From contig JAULAV010002341.1 in the NCBI GenBank assembly GCA_030789695.1, forward strand, positions 62,001 to 126,000: a stretch of DNA of 64,000 nt, read 5' to 3'. Within the stretch, counting starts at the first letter, position 1; each line of letters opens with the position of its first letter. Positions 10,148 through 23,198 of the stretch are shown here, piece by piece. The translations under genes were made by a program, and so were the position numbers. This stretch comes from Scilla litardierei. Lineage: Eukaryota > Streptophyta > Magnoliopsida > Asparagales > Asparagaceae. Below the pieces are notes generated by a model that had not been told where the DNA came from, ran no database searches, and saw nothing but the letters and a program-made list of their open reading frames with translations.

Positions 10148-12684
10148 CTTACTACTCCTTATACTACTCGGCAGAATGGTGTTGCTGAGAGAAGGAATAG
10201 AACTCTCTTAGAAATGATTTGATGCATGATGTCACAAGCAAACTTACCAATTAAGTATTGGGGAGATGCATTGTTGACATCGGCACATGTTTTGAACTTA
10301 GTACCCTCCAAATCGATTCATAAAACCCTATATGAACTCTGGACTGGTAGAAGTCCAAATTTGAGTTTCTTAAAGCCATGGGGATGTGTAGCTTATGTAC
10401 ATAACACTTCTCATAAGCATGGGAAATTGGGACCCAGAGGAAAGAAGAGTATATTCATTAGATACTCTGAACACTTAAAGGGTTATGTTTCCTTGGGTGA
10501 GCAAGAAGAGGGCACTGTCATAGAATATGAATCAAGGGATGCCACATTTATAGAGGATATGTTTCCTAAACAAGGCAAAATCAGAAATGAAGATGATCTC
10601 CATGAGTTGGAAGCACCATACTTTGTGAGTATTAGGTCATTTGAGGTACAAGATAATACTTCTCGAGTCCTTGAGATTAGTGGGAGCGGTGTGTTCGAAA
10701 TAGATGTAATTCAGAATTCTCAGCTTGATGAGTCAGTTGGGAGAGGCAAAAGGGTTAAGGTTTCCCGACGAAGATTTGAAATCGAAGGGGAAGCCTTAAT
10801 TGTTGTACCTCAAGATGACGAAGAACCTTAGAGTGTAGATGAAGCTTTATCTCGTCATGATCGAGATTATTGGAAGAAAGCTATGGAGGAAGAAATGGAT
10901 TCCATGAAAGTTAACCAAGTTTGGGAACTGGTTGACTTACCGCCTAATCGAAAAACCATTGGGAATAAGTGGATTCTCAAAATAAATAGAAAGGCGGATG
11001 GATCCATTGAAAGGCATAAGGCTCGGCTGGTGGCAAAGGGATATACCCAAAAGGAAGGTATAGATTACAAAGAAACTTTTTCACCAGTTGTTAAATTTGC
11101 CTATATTCGCCTAATACTAGCTTTAGTTACTCACATGAATTTAGAACTTCACCAAATGGATGTCAAGACGGCATTCCTAAATGGTGAACTAGATGAGGAA
11201 ATCTACACGGATCAGCCAGTAGGTTTCATTATTAAAGGCCAAGAAAATAAAGTCTGTAAATTACAGAAATCTATATATGGCCTTAAACAAGAATCTAGGC
11301 AATGGAACCAGAGATTTCTTAGAGTTGTCACCTCATTTGGTTTCGAGATGATCGAAGAAGATCATTGTCTTTATGTGAAGCAACATAAAAACAAATTTGT
11401 CATCTTGACATTATATGTAGATGACATTTTATTAGCTAGTAACGATATGGAGTTTCTGATAACCATAAAAGAATGGTTATCATCGAACTTTGAAATGAAA
11501 GACCTGGGAGAAGCGGATTTTATACTTGGTGTAAAAATCCGAAGAGATCGTTCTAAGAGATTTCTTGCATTATCACAAGAAACATATATTAATAAAGTGT
11601 TAGAACGATTTAACATGTCTAACTGTAATCCAGATGAAATTCCATCATCGAAAGGCGATAATCTAAGTCTAGATGATTGTCCTAATACATCAGATGCAAG
11701 GAACAAAATGGCAAGAGTGCCATATGCAAGTGCAGTGGGTAACTTAATGTACGATATGTTGTGTGCAAGGCCAGACATATGTCATGCAGTATGATTGGTA
11801 AGTCGATATCAGTCGAAGCCTGGATCTGAGCATTGGAAGGCTATTGTAACGCCCTGCTCCCCAGGATAACTGGGATGGATTCATACTTCCTGAGTATCCT
11901 GGGGAGCGGTTTACAAGGGATATTGGATATATATAAGTTTGTTCCTTGGTTGTCTCTGAGTTTGTACTTTCTGGTTGTCTATGTGTTGTTTATGCTTGTA
12001 TTTATGGAACATTACAGGTACTACCCCAGCAGTGCGCAGTGGACCTACTTTGAGTTTTTTGTATTTTTCCTTTGTAACACTCGTTGCTTTAGGAATACCT
12101 GGGATGAATTCATACTTCCTGAGTATCCTGGGGAGCAAGGCGTTACAGATGTAAAGAGGATCATGAGATATTTAAAAGGCACATCCAACTACAGTTTGTG
12201 TTACGAAGGTTCATCCACCAAACTGGAAGGCTACACAGATTCTGACTATGGGGGAGATGTAGATGAGAGGAAATCTACATCATGATATGTTTTCTTGCTC
12301 GACGATGGTGCCATATCATGATGCAGCAAGAAACAAACTTGTGTGGCTCTATCAACCATGGAAGCAGAATTTGTTGCTGCTTCATTAGGAGTTCAGGAAG
12401 CTAGTTGATTACGACGGTTTCTAGAGAATTTAGGCGTAAAGCAAAAACCGGTTATTGTCTACTGTGACAATCAAGCTGCGATAGCTTACACTAAGGACCC
12501 AAGATACCACAGTCATACCAAACATCTCGACATACGATACCATTTTGTGAGAGACATTGTTGCTATGAAGATAGTTTCTATCAAGTATATATCTACACAC
12601 AAAATGGTTGTTGATCCTCTTACTAAACACATTCATAGAGATACTTTTTTGAGACATGTAAACGCTCTAGGATTGCGTAGAAAT
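10148..12684 (+). pseudogene. Ty1/copia pol (integrase C-part, RT, RNase H), broken
   Basis: Copia element 1, starting inside the integrase core (YTTRQNGVAERRNRTLLEM, containing the catalytic Glu) where element F inserted. Then come the integrase C-terminal region (LWTGRSPNLSFLKPWGC), RT (KARLVAKGYTQKEGIDYKET, MDVKTAFLNGEL, LYVDDILLASN) and RNase H (GYTDSDYGGD, STMEAEFVAAS, YCDNQAAIA, KHLDIRYHFVRD). Disruptions: TGA near 10217, TAG at 10829, TGA at 11792, a 303-bp insertion at 11845-12147, TGA at 12283 and TGA near 12405. The frame otherwise ends with NALGLRRN at 12684. It cannot make a working protein. Confidence 0.9.
11845..12147. mobile_element. 303-bp inverted-repeat insertion in copia 1
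   Basis: Starts TGTAACGCCCTGCTCCCCAG and ends with the near-perfect complement CTGGGGAGCAAGGCGTTACA. An internal palindrome (ATTCATACTTCCTGAGTATC plus flanking CCCCAGG/CCTGGGG) occurs near both ends. It interrupts the copia frame between HWKAI and DVKRIMRYLKG. A clear target duplication is not visible. The TGTAAC/GTTACA ends would fit a small MITE or a retrotransposon LTR derivative; class undecided. Confidence 0.6.
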
Positions 12685-12884
12685 TGAAATATACTTGTGT
12701 ATGTACTCTGTTATATATATTGATATTGTTCAATAAAATATTTATTTCATTCACTGTGTTGGATGATATGTGTTTGCCCAATAGTGTTATTTGTTAAAAC
12801 ATAAAAAGAGTACATAAGAAAATGTATGTCAAATAGGCATGGAGATTGACCTTCTCACACATGCAATAATTTATAAGTTTTAAA
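12685..12884 (+). other. copia 1 3' untranslated sequence
   Basis: AT-rich sequence after the copia 1 stop codon. No LTR, polypurine tract or ORF is identifiable before the next element starts at 12885. Confidence 0.4.
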
Positions 12885-13176
12885 TGTTGGTTTCTTCTTG
12901 TTGGTGATCCACAGTTTTAAAACCTAATCCCTCTTAAAAACTGAATTTTTTGAATTTAAGAATCGTTGATTGAACGATTCTCGTCTCTATAAATTGGTTT
13001 TGGCCCCGCAGTCTACCCACTCGAGCTTTCAGAAGATACACCATCATTAAGGAGTGATTTAGACTCAGAAGATCAAGACCTGTTAGAAAGTTTACCTTTT
13101 TATCGAAAGCAATGGCTGGAGGAATCTACGAATTTCTTCCGCATTTCGTGATGAAATCATCACATAAGATCTAATA
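12885..13176 (+). repeat. 5' LTR of copia 2
   Basis: TGTTGGTTTC to GATCTAATA, 292 bp. It matches in inverted orientation the 301-bp LTR at 22165-22465. A TATAAATT-like site (CTCTATAAATTGG) lies near 12990. It is followed three bases later by a tRNA-Met-type PBS. Confidence 0.8.
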
Positions 13177-13179
13177 TTT

Positions 13180-13192
13180 TGGTATCAAAACC
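13180..13192 (+). promoter_or_regulatory. primer-binding site of copia 2
   Basis: TGGTATCAAAACC, against TGGTATCAGAGCC in the inverted partner. Two G-to-A changes from the initiator-Met tRNA complement are consistent with decay. Confidence 0.75.
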
Positions 13193-14665
13193 TTCATTTT
13201 CCTCTGCCTTGCTTTGGTTACTGTAAATTTCTTCGATTTGGTTATTTGATTCAACCGGGAAAAAATTTGGGTTGAAATGGTTGTTTACGGGCTGAAGCCA
13301 GTTTGAAGGCTGAAGGAAGAAGATGACCATAAGGGTAATGCGGTCTTTTCCTAAAGCCAATTTGTCATTCAAACTGACATCAGTTCACAGTTGTTCAAGC
13401 TTTTTTTTGACTTCGTACAATACATTTAACTTCTTAAAAGTTACAGTTCATTTTCCCCTCTATTTTAAGTGCACTGCAACAATAAGAAAAAGTTGATATG
13501 CATTGACAGCACTTATGAATTTATTTATATGATGTGTCGTACTATTCATCTGAGGCCTACATTGGCCCTAGGCCCCTAAATTTATATAAGATAAACTTCA
13601 GCCTATCTGTTCGGATTAGAATCAATTTTTTTCAATTTGTTGCACTTTTTATCATGCCATATCAAGAAACAAGGCCATAGTGCCCATAGTTTAATTATTA
13701 ACAATGTTAATATATACTGATCGAACATTGGCCCATTATTGAATAAAAAAGTTCCAACATTTTGGCTCCATGCACTTCGAGATGTTCTGCATAAGATGCA
13801 TATATAAGATGCTTTTGTTTTATAGTATTTTTAAACACGCTTGGCAATAAGAAACTATGGCTTACTCAGCATATCTGTTTCTTTAATTAATAACTGTACT
13901 GTCGGGTTCTATGTACAGTAAGGCTGACATTCAATAATTAATGTTGAACAGTGAAGGCACATTAAGCACTGTTATTATTTAGTGCTAATGTTTAATATTT
14001 TAATGTGCTATTGTGCTGCAAGTTCAATTTTGATTAAACAGTGATAATGTTTAATTAAATTTAGTGCTGCAAAGGGTACTCTTGCTGCAAGGGGCTATGT
14101 GATGTTGTCCCTATTTAATTAAGTGTAATGTACATTGCACATGCACACACTACTGTTGTGAGTTTTATTACCATTTTATTTATTAATCTTGTGCCATGTA
14201 CAAATAGCAAGAGGCAAATTATGTTTAGTCCTATGTAAGATAAGCTTGCAGCCCAATAATTTAATGTTTAGTGACCTATATATATTTTTAATTAATTATG
14301 GAATACCCACATCATCTTTAATTAATTAAAATTATGTGTTAAGTTTGATTTAAGATCACACTTGGAGAATAAACATTGGTTGTTATTAATCATATCTGAT
14401 ATAATAGATCTTTTCCCACAAAATTTTTTATTATATTATGTATGATTAATTGGTATAAAATATCAAATTATATTTTCTAATGTACCCACAGGGATTAGAA
14501 AAAGAAAAATGATTTGATAGTTTCATCATGAATTTATGAATCTAATTGAGTTAGAACTTTGGCCCACATGCAAGTTTTATGTCACCAGATTCATATTTTG
14601 TATGTTTTACACTGGTAACGCATATTTTGGTTTGTTAAGTCTCAAAATTAATGAATTAAGTATGT
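13193..14665 (+). other. copia 2 leader
   Basis: About 1.5 kb of non-coding, AT-rich leader between PBS and gag. It is closely matched in inverted orientation by 20676-22148, which shows it is part of the element family and not an unrelated insertion. Confidence 0.7.
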
Positions 14666-17600
14666 ATGTTAAATTTTGCTGCATTACAGACTGTTACCAT
14701 TACTGATATCAAGTGTGACGTTCCCGAACTGAATGGCAAAAACTATAGGATTTGGATGGAGAGAATACTCCTTCATTTGGGTGTAGCGGACATTGATTAT
14801 GCCATCCGCAAGGATGAGCCACCAGCCATTATAGATACTAGCCTTCCTGAAGCTTTAGATATTTATGAAAAGTGAGAGAGATCTAACCATCTCTGCGTTA
14901 TGTTCATAAAGAATAAAATTTCAGCTAGTATAAGGGGCTAGGTAGAAAAGCATGAAAACGTCCGATCACTATTAAAGGCCATTGACGAGTAGTTCTAGAG
15001 CTCTGATAAGGCACTTGCGAGTACTCTCATTGGAAATTTTTCGTCGATAAAGCTTACTGGTCTTGGAGGTGTGCGTGAGCACATCATGCATATGAGGGAT
15101 ATTGCGGCTCAACTTAAGAAGTTGGAGGTTGAGATCTGACAGCTTCTTGGTCCATTACATTTTTAACACTCTCCTGCATCAATACGGACCTTTCAAAATA
15201 TCCTATAACACACATAAGGATAAGTGGTCAATGAACGAACTTTTGACCATGTGTGTTCAGGAGGAAGGTCGGTTGATCATAGAGCATGGAGAGAGTGCGT
15301 TAATGACCACCAACAAGAAAGATGACAGACGCCCCAAATTTAAGAGGAATGGGAAAGCACCTGTTAAGGGAGGAATTGCTCAGAAGTCTAAGTGCTTCTT
15401 CTGTAAAAAGAAGGAGCACAAGAAGAAGGATTGTCTAAAGTTCCTTCGGTGGCGTAAGAAGAAAGGTAACTCAATCTCCCTTGTCTGTTTTGAATCCAAT
15501 ATGAATGATGTTCACTGTGACACGTGGTGGATTGACTCTGGTGCTTCAATCTATGTTTCAACAACCCTGCAGGGTATGACAACCCTGCGAAAACCAGCAG
15601 GAAATGAACGAGGCATTTTCTCAGGAAACAAAATGCGCTCAGCTGTCGAATTTGTTGGAACATGCCGGTTTATTTTATCTAGAGGCTTTGTTTTGCTTTT
15701 GCAGAATGTTTTTTATGTACCTGGGTTTTACAGGAATTTGATTTCAGTTTCAAGACTATTGCCTTTGGGTTATGCTTTAAATTTCCATGGAACATCATTC
15801 AGTTTATGTTATAATTCAGATGTTGTTAGAAATGGCATTTTGTGTAATGGTCTATTTATGTTTAATTTGCAAAACAATGCTGTTATGCATGTTAATGCTG
15901 GCAAAAAAAGATGTGTTATAAATGAGGAATCTTCTATGTTATGGCACCGGAGATTGGGACATATCTCCAATGATAGAATCAAAGAGTTATTAAATTATGG
16001 AGTAATTAGTACTTTAGATTTTGCTGACTTCGAGATTTGTGTTGACTGCATAAAAGGAAAGCAGATCAAGATATCAAAAAAGGGTGCGCATAGAAGTTCT
16101 GAATTGCTTGAAATCATTCATTCAGATATTTGTTGTCCTAACATGGACATACGTGGTCCGAAATACTTTATCTCCTTTATTGACGATTTTTCACGTTTCA
16201 TGTTTATCTACTTGCTTTATAAAAAAAGTGAATCGTTAAATGCCTTTAAGGTTTTTAAGGCAGAAGTAGAGAAACAATGTGGAAAACAAATTTAAATCAT
16301 AAGAACTGATAAAGGAGGAGAGTATTATGGTGGATACACTGAAGGTGGTCAAGCACCTGGTCCATTTGCTAGGTTTCTCAAGAGCATGGAATAGTTGCTC
16401 AGTACACCAATCCAGGATCTCCTAGTGAGAATGGTGTAGTTGAAAGAAGAAACATGACTTTAATGGAGATGGTTAGGAGTATGCTCAGTAATGCCAAACT
16501 TCATATATCCATATGGACTGAAGCTCTTAAAACGGCAGCGTACATATTAAACTGAGTGCCAACGAAGGCTGTCCCAAAGATGCCTTTGAGTTATGGAGAG
16601 GTTGGAAACCAAGTTTGCGCCATGTACGCGTTTGGGGATGCCCTTCTGAAGTAAGAGTGTATAATCCACAAGAGAAGAAACTGGATCCTAGGACTATTAG
16701 TGGGTATTTCTTTGGATATGCCGAACGGTCCAAAGGATACATGTTCTATTGTCCATCTCATAGCACTAGGATTATGGAATCAAGAAACACGAAATTTCTT
16801 GAGAATGACATGGCCAGTGTAAGCGATCATTTTCATGACACTATTCCCGAAAGAGGTCATGCTAGTAATCAGCCCTCCATATCAACTGATCGCATAATTG
16901 TCGTTAGTAGTGCCCCTCGACTTCAAACGTGTATTAATCGACAAATTGAAACAAAACATGCTGATATTGTTTCAGTAGATCAAGTTGTTCAAGAAACTCC
17001 GAAAGCGGAACCTGTTGTTCAAGAAGAACTGCTGATGGATGATCAACCAGTTGATCAACATGATCCTCAAGAGAATGTTGATGCAGCATTAAGAAGATCT
17101 ACTAGGACAAGAAAATCGGCAATATCTAGTGACTAAGTTGTGTATCTACAGGAGTCAGACTTTAATGTCGGAGCCGAAAATGACCCTGAGATGCTTTCAC
17201 AAGCCATGATGCGAAAGAATCAAACTTATGGCATGATGCTATGAAAGATGAGATGAATTCGATGGCATCAGATGGTGTATGGGACCTTTTTGAGTTACCT
17301 GAAGGGGCGAAAGCCATTGGATGTAAATGGGTCTTTAAAACAAAGAAAGACTCATTGGGTAACATTGAGAGATACAAAGCCAGGCTTGTTGCCAAAGAAT
17401 TCACTCAGAAGGAAGGAATCGATTACAAGGAGACATTTTCTCATGTATCAAATAAAGATTCTCTTTGTATAATCATGGCATTAGTTGCACAGTTTGATAT
17501 GGAATTGCAACAAATGGATGTGAAAACGGCTTTTCTTAATGGAGACCTAGAGGAAGAGGTATATTTGAAGCAACTGGAAGGATTTTCCTCTAGTAACGGT

Positions 17601-18752
17601 GAGCACTTAGTTTGCAAGCTCAAGAAATCCATTTATGGATTGAAACAAGCCTCACGTCAATGGTATTTGAAATTTCATGATGTTATATTTTCATTCGGAT
17701 TTGAAGAAAACATTGTGGATCAATGTATATACCAGAAGGTCAGTGGGAGCAAGATTTGTTTCTTAATCCTATACGTGGATGACATTTTTCTTGCAAGCAA
17801 TGATAAGGAAATGTTATATGAAGTGAAACATTTTCTCTCTAGAAACTTTGATATGAAAGATCTGGGCGATGCATCTTATGTTATTGGAATTAAAATACAT
17901 CGTGACAGAATGCGTTGTACTCTGGGAATGTCCCAAGAGACGTATATTAACAAAGTTTTAGAGATGTTTCGAATGAAGGATTGTTCACCAAGTATAGCTC
18001 CCATTGTGAAAGGTGACAGGTTCAATTTGAACCAATGCCCGAAGAATGACTTTGAACGGGAACAGATGAAAACCATTCCTTGTGCTTTTGCTATTGGAAG
18101 CCTAATGTATGCTAAAGTTTGCACTATGCCTGACATTGCATTTGTTGTTGGGATGTTGGGACGATATCAGAGTAATTCAAGTGTTGTAAACATTAGAGAG
18201 CTGCAAAGAAGGTAAAGAGATACCTTAAGGGAACCAGAGATTACATGCTCATTACAGACGACGGACAACCTGGAAGTCATTGGCTACTCTGATTCAGATT
18301 TTGTTGGATGTGTTGATTCTCGAAAATCAACTTCTTGATACATATTTTTATTAGTTGTTGGGGTTATATCATGGAGAAGGGCAAAACAGACTTTGCTTGC
18401 TACTTTTACCATGGAAGCCGAGTTCGTATCTTGTTTTGAGGCTACTTCTCATGGTGTATGGATTAAGAATTTCATCACTAGACTTAGAATCATGGATTCT
18501 ATTTCTAGACCGCTAAGATTGTATTGTGACAATATCGCTGATGTCTTCATGGCTAACAAAAACAAAATTGGTAGCCGAAGTAGGCACATCGACATCAAGT
18601 ACTTAACCATAAAACAGAGGGTTAAGGATAAATCAGTCGTCATTGAGCATATTCGTACTGATTTAATGATTGCAGATCCTTTAACTAAAGGAATGCCACC
18701 ACTGAAGTTTAAGGATCATGTGGATAGAATAGGACTCGGTTCCTTATTGTAG
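14666..18752 (+). pseudogene. Ty1/copia gag-pol polyprotein (copia 2), broken
   Basis: All domains in normal copia order. Gag starts QTVTITDIKCDVPELNGKNY. Then come a CCHC knuckle (CFFCKKKEHKKKDC, near 15396), protease (WWIDSGAS, near 15530), integrase zinc region (HRRLGHISNDRI to ICVDCIKGK), integrase core (IHSDICC; FISFIDDFSRF), RT (LVAKEFTQKEGIDYKET, MDVKTAFLNGDL, LYVDDIFLASN) and RNase H (GYSDSDFVG, TMEAEFVS, YCDNIADVF, RHIDIKY). Stops: TGA at 14873, several around 14940-15140 with a frame change, frame breaks at 16295-16615, TAA at 17134, frame loss near 18215 and TGA near 18335. The element is dead, but its protein order is easy to follow. It lacks a 3' LTR. Confidence 0.9.
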
Positions 18753-18945
18753 TAACGTTGTTATTTAATGAAATTCTTGTTGTGATGCTTTCTCATATAT
18801 GGTTATGTGCACATTTAGATATATTATTGTGAGAAAGATCATTAAGTTTGGACCATGAATAAACATAGGGTTTATTCATTAAAATATACAGCCTATTGAT
18901 GAGAAACATATGCATTGTAATACATGGAAGATAATACTTCTATGC
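18753..18945 (+). other. copia 2 3' untranslated region up to the inverted junction
   Basis: Holds the copia-type post-RNase H sequence (GTGAGAAAGATCATTAAG and GTTTATTCATTAAAAT). No polypurine tract or 3' LTR follows. Near 18945 it runs directly into minus-strand RT sequence of another copia copy. Confidence 0.55.
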
Positions 18946-20675
18946 GAGCCTTATGTCTTTCAATGGATCCATCTGCCTTTCTCTTTATGAGAATCCACTT
19001 ATTCCCTATGGTTTTTCGATTAGGCGGTAAGTCAACCAGTTCCCAAACTTGGTTAACTTTCATGGAATCCATTTCTTCCTCCATAGCTTTCTTCCAATAA
19101 TCTCGATCATGACGAGATAAAGCTTCTTCTAGAAGTCAGCAATAATCTCATCGGTCTCTTCATATAGCCTATTGTTGTCATGTTTCTTATGTCCATTGTC
19201 TGGACAACAAATATCTGAATGAATGATTTCAAGAAATTCAGAACTTTTATGCGACCCTTTTTTGATATCTTGGTCTGCTTTCCTTTTATGCGGTCAAAAC
19301 AAATCTCGAAGTCAGCAAAATCCAAAGTACCAAGTACTCCATCATTTACCAACTTTTTGATTCTATCCTTGGTGATATGTCCCAATCTCCTGTGCCATAA
19401 CATAGAAGATTCCTCATTCATAACACATCTTTTTATGCCAGTATTAATATGCAAAACAGCATTGTTTTGCAAATTAAACATAAATAGACCATTACACAAA
19501 ATGCCATTTCCAACAACATCTGAATTATAACATAAACCGAATGATGTTCCATGGAAATTAAAAGCATAACCTAAAGACAATAGTCTTGAAACTGACATCA
19601 AATTCCTGGAAACCAAAGGTACAAAAAAAACATTCTGCAAAAGCAAAACAAAGCCACTAGATAAAATAAGCCAGCATGTTCCTACAAATTCGATAGCTGA
19701 GCGCATTTTGTTTCCTGAGAAAATGCCTCGTTTATTTCCCGCTGGTTTTCGCAGGGTTGCCATACCCTGCGAAGTTGTTGAAACACGGATTGAAGAACCA
19801 GAGTCAATCCACCATGTGTCACAATGAACATCATTCATATTGGATTCAAAACAGACAAGGGAGATTGAGTTACCTTTCTTCTTACGCCACTGAAGGAACT
19901 TTAGACAATCCTTCTTCATGTGCCCCTTCTTTTTACAAAAGAAGCACTTAGACTTCATAACAATTCCTTCCTTAACAGGCGCTTTCCCCTTCCCCTTAAA
20001 TTTGGGGCGTCTGTCATCTTTCTTGTTGGTTGTCATTAACACTCTCTCTCTTTGCTCCATAATCAACTGACCTTCCTCCTGAACACACATGGTCAAAAAT
20101 TCGTTCATTGACCACTTATACTTATGTGTGTTATAGGATATTTTGAAAGGTCCGTATTGATGCTGGAGAGTGTTCAAAATGTGATGTACCAAGAAGCTGT
20201 CAGACATCTCAACCTCCCACTTCTTGAGTTGAGCCGCAATATCCCTCATATGCATGATGTGCTCACGCACACCTCCAAGACCAGTAAACTTTATCGACGA
20301 AAACTTTCCAATGAGAGTACTCGCAAGTGCCTTATCAGAGCTCTGAAACTGCTCATCAATGGCCTTTAATAGTGATCGGACTTTGTCATGCTTTTCTACC
20401 GAGCCCCTTATACTAGCCGATATTTTAGTCTTTATGAACATAACGCAGAGACGGTTATATCTCTCCCACTTTTCATAAAGATCTAAAGCTTCTAGAAGGC
20501 TAGTATCTGTAATGGCTGGTGGCTCATCCTTGCGGATGGCATAATTAATGTCCGCCACACCCAAATGAAGGAGTATCCTCTCCCTCCAAATCCTATAGTT
20601 TTTGTCATTCAGTTTGGGAATGTCACACTTGATATCAGTAATGGTAACAGTCTGTAATGCTGAAAAATTAAACAT
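18946..20675 (-). pseudogene. copia 3 gag-protease-integrase fragment fused to a copia 1-type RT piece
   Basis: On the minus strand gag begins near 20675 (ALQTVTITDIKCDIPKLNDK). It stays open for about 500 codons through the CCHC knuckle (CFFCKKKGHMKKDC), protease (WWIDSGSSIRVS) and integrase zinc region (HRRLGHITKDRI). In the last motif the final Cys pair reads CFDR instead of CVDC, so a zinc ligand is lost. After the motif MDIR (about 19195) the frame leaves the copia 2 pattern. From about 19125 it matches the copia 1 RT start (LSRHDRDYWKKAMEEEMDSM) and stops near 18950 after RKADGSIERHKA. The rest of pol and the 3' LTR are missing. It is a deleted or recombinant element. Confidence 0.85.
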
Positions 20676-22148
20676 ACATACTTAATTCATTAGTTTTGAG
20701 ATTTAACAAACCAAAATATGCGTTACCAATGTAAAACATACAAAATATGAATCTGGTGACATAAAACTTGCATGTGGGCCAAAGTTCTAACTTAATTAGA
20801 TTCATAAATTCAAGATAAAACTATCAAATCATTTTTCTTTTTCTAATCCATGTGATTAAATTAGAAAATATAATTTGATATCTTACCCTAATTAACATAT
20901 ATAATATAATAAAAATTCTGTGGGAAAAGATCTATTATATCAGATATGATTAATCACAACCAATGTTTATTCTCCAAATGTGATCTTAAATGAAACTTAA
21001 CATATAATTTTAATTAATTAAAGATGATGTGGCTATTCCATAATTAATTAAAAATATATATAGATCATTAAACATTAAATTATTGGGCTGCAAGCTTGTC
21101 TTACATAGGACTAAACATAATTTTCCTCTTGCTGTTTGTACATGGCACAAGATTAATAAATAAAATGGTAATAAAACTCACAACAGTAGTGTGTGCATGC
21201 GCAATGTGCATTACACTTAATTAAATAGGGACAACATCACATAGCCCCTTGCAGTAAGAGTACCATTTGCAGCACTAAATTTGATTAAACATTATCACTG
21301 TTTAATTAAAATTGAACTTGCAGCACAATAGCACATTAAAATATTAAATATTAGCACTAAATAATAACAGTGCTTAATGTGCCTTCACTATTCAACATTA
21401 ATTATTGAATGTCAGCCTTACTGTACATAGAACCCGACAGTATAGTTATTAATTAAAGAAACAGATATGCTGAGTAGGCCATAGTTTCTGACTGCCAGGC
21501 GTGTTTAAATATACTGTAAAACAAAAGCATCTTATATAGGCATCTTATGCAGCACATCTCGAAGTGAATGGGGCCAAAATGTTGAAACGTTTTTATTCAA
21601 AATGGGCCAATGTTCGATCAGTATATATTAACCTTGTTAATAATTAAACTATGGGCACTATGACCTTGTTTCTTGATATGGCATGATAAAAAGTGCAACA
21701 AATTGAATAAAATTGATTCTAATCCGAACAGATAGGCTGAAGTTTGTCTTCTTATATAAATTTAGGGGCCTAGGGCCAATGTAGGCCTCAAATGAACAGT
21801 ATGACACATTATATAAATAAATTCATAAGTGTTGTCAATGCATATCACATTTTTCTTATTGTTGCAGTGTACTTAAAATAGAGGGGAAAAATGAACGGTA
21901 ACTTTTAAGAAGTTAAATGTATCGTACGAAGTCAAAAAAAAGCCTGAACAAGTGTGAACTGATGTCAGTTTAAACGACAAATTGGCTTTAGGAAAAGACC
22001 GCATTACCCTTATGGTCATCATCTGCCTTCAGCCTTCAAACTGGCTTCAGCCCATAAACATCCATTTCAACCCAAAAAAAATTCGGTTGAATCGAATAAC
22101 CAAATCGAAGAAATTTACAGTAACCAAAGCAAGGCAGAGGAAAACGAA
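20676..22148 (-). other. copia 3 leader
   Basis: Inverted match of 13193-14665. Non-coding and AT-rich. Confidence 0.7.
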
Positions 22149-22161
22149 GGCTCTGATACCA
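22149..22161 (-). promoter_or_regulatory. primer-binding site of copia 3
   Basis: TGGTATCAGAGCC on the minus strand, an exact initiator-Met tRNA-type PBS, three bases inside the LTR end. Confidence 0.85.
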
Positions 22162-22164
22162 AAA

Positions 22165-22465
22165 TATTAGATCTTATGTGATGATTTCATCACGAAATGC
22201 GGAAGAAATTCGTGGGTTCTTACCTCCAGCCATTGCTTTCGATGAAAAGGTGAAATTTTTAACTGATCTTGCCCTTCTCGGTCTCAAAACACTCCTTTAT
22301 GATGGTGTATGATCTGAAAATTCGAGTGAGTAGACTGAGGGACCAAAACCAATTTATATAGGCGAGAATCTTTCCATCAACGGTTCTGAAATTCAAAAAA
22401 TTCAGTTTTTAAGAGGGATTAAGTTTTAAAACTGTGGATCACCAATGGGAAGAAGAAAACCAACA
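22165..22465 (-). repeat. 5' LTR of copia 3
   Basis: On the minus strand TGTTGGTTTTC to GATCTAATA, 301 bp. It is the inverted partner of 12885-13176. The flanking five bases (GTATT) do not match the left flank of copia 2 (TTAAA), so the pair was not inserted as one simple unit. Confidence 0.8.
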
Positions 22466-23198
22466 GTATTAAATCAAAATATTAAAACCAAATTCTCGCC
22501 TTATGAACTCCATATATGGTTGGCAGAGGGTAAGTACTTGATGTTTCGTTAAAACAACAAATTATGCAAGTTTGAAATCATCACATTAGCGGGCTTGTTC
22601 TTTTATGTTGAAGTGGTTGGTTTGTTGAAGTGGTGAATAGTGTTGGGTAAAGTAGAGTATTGTGTTTTTTTGGGTGAAAGTGGGTTGTAAATGTGGATGT
22701 TGGAATTTTTTGTCGGGCCTACAAAACTTTATTGTGTTTTTTTGTGTTGAAGTGGGTTGTGAATGTTGTTGTGAAAGTTGGAGGGTAAAAGTGGTGAGTG
22801 GGATGTGGTAAGAATAGGGGAAAAATGGCCCCCTTGCATTTCTTGTGGAATTGATATAAAAACAAAAAAACAATCACAAAATAAAATAACAATGACCCCC
22901 CTTGCATTTTGACGAACTAATTAAAATATCCCAAAAAATACATACAGTTTATTATGACATTGATGTGTTCCCTCAAATAACCATCAATAAATAAATAAGA
23001 AAAAATTCAAACAATGGTGATATTGTGATACATCAACCCAAAATATATCAACCATAGATATACCGTAAATTACAACAAAAAGTCGTCCAAATACCAACCA
23101 CCTCAAAATACATCAACCCTCCAAAACGACATCAAAGTCACAAATGTACATCTTCATATCAACTGATATTGTATAGCAGCAACAGTGTTAAACATCAA

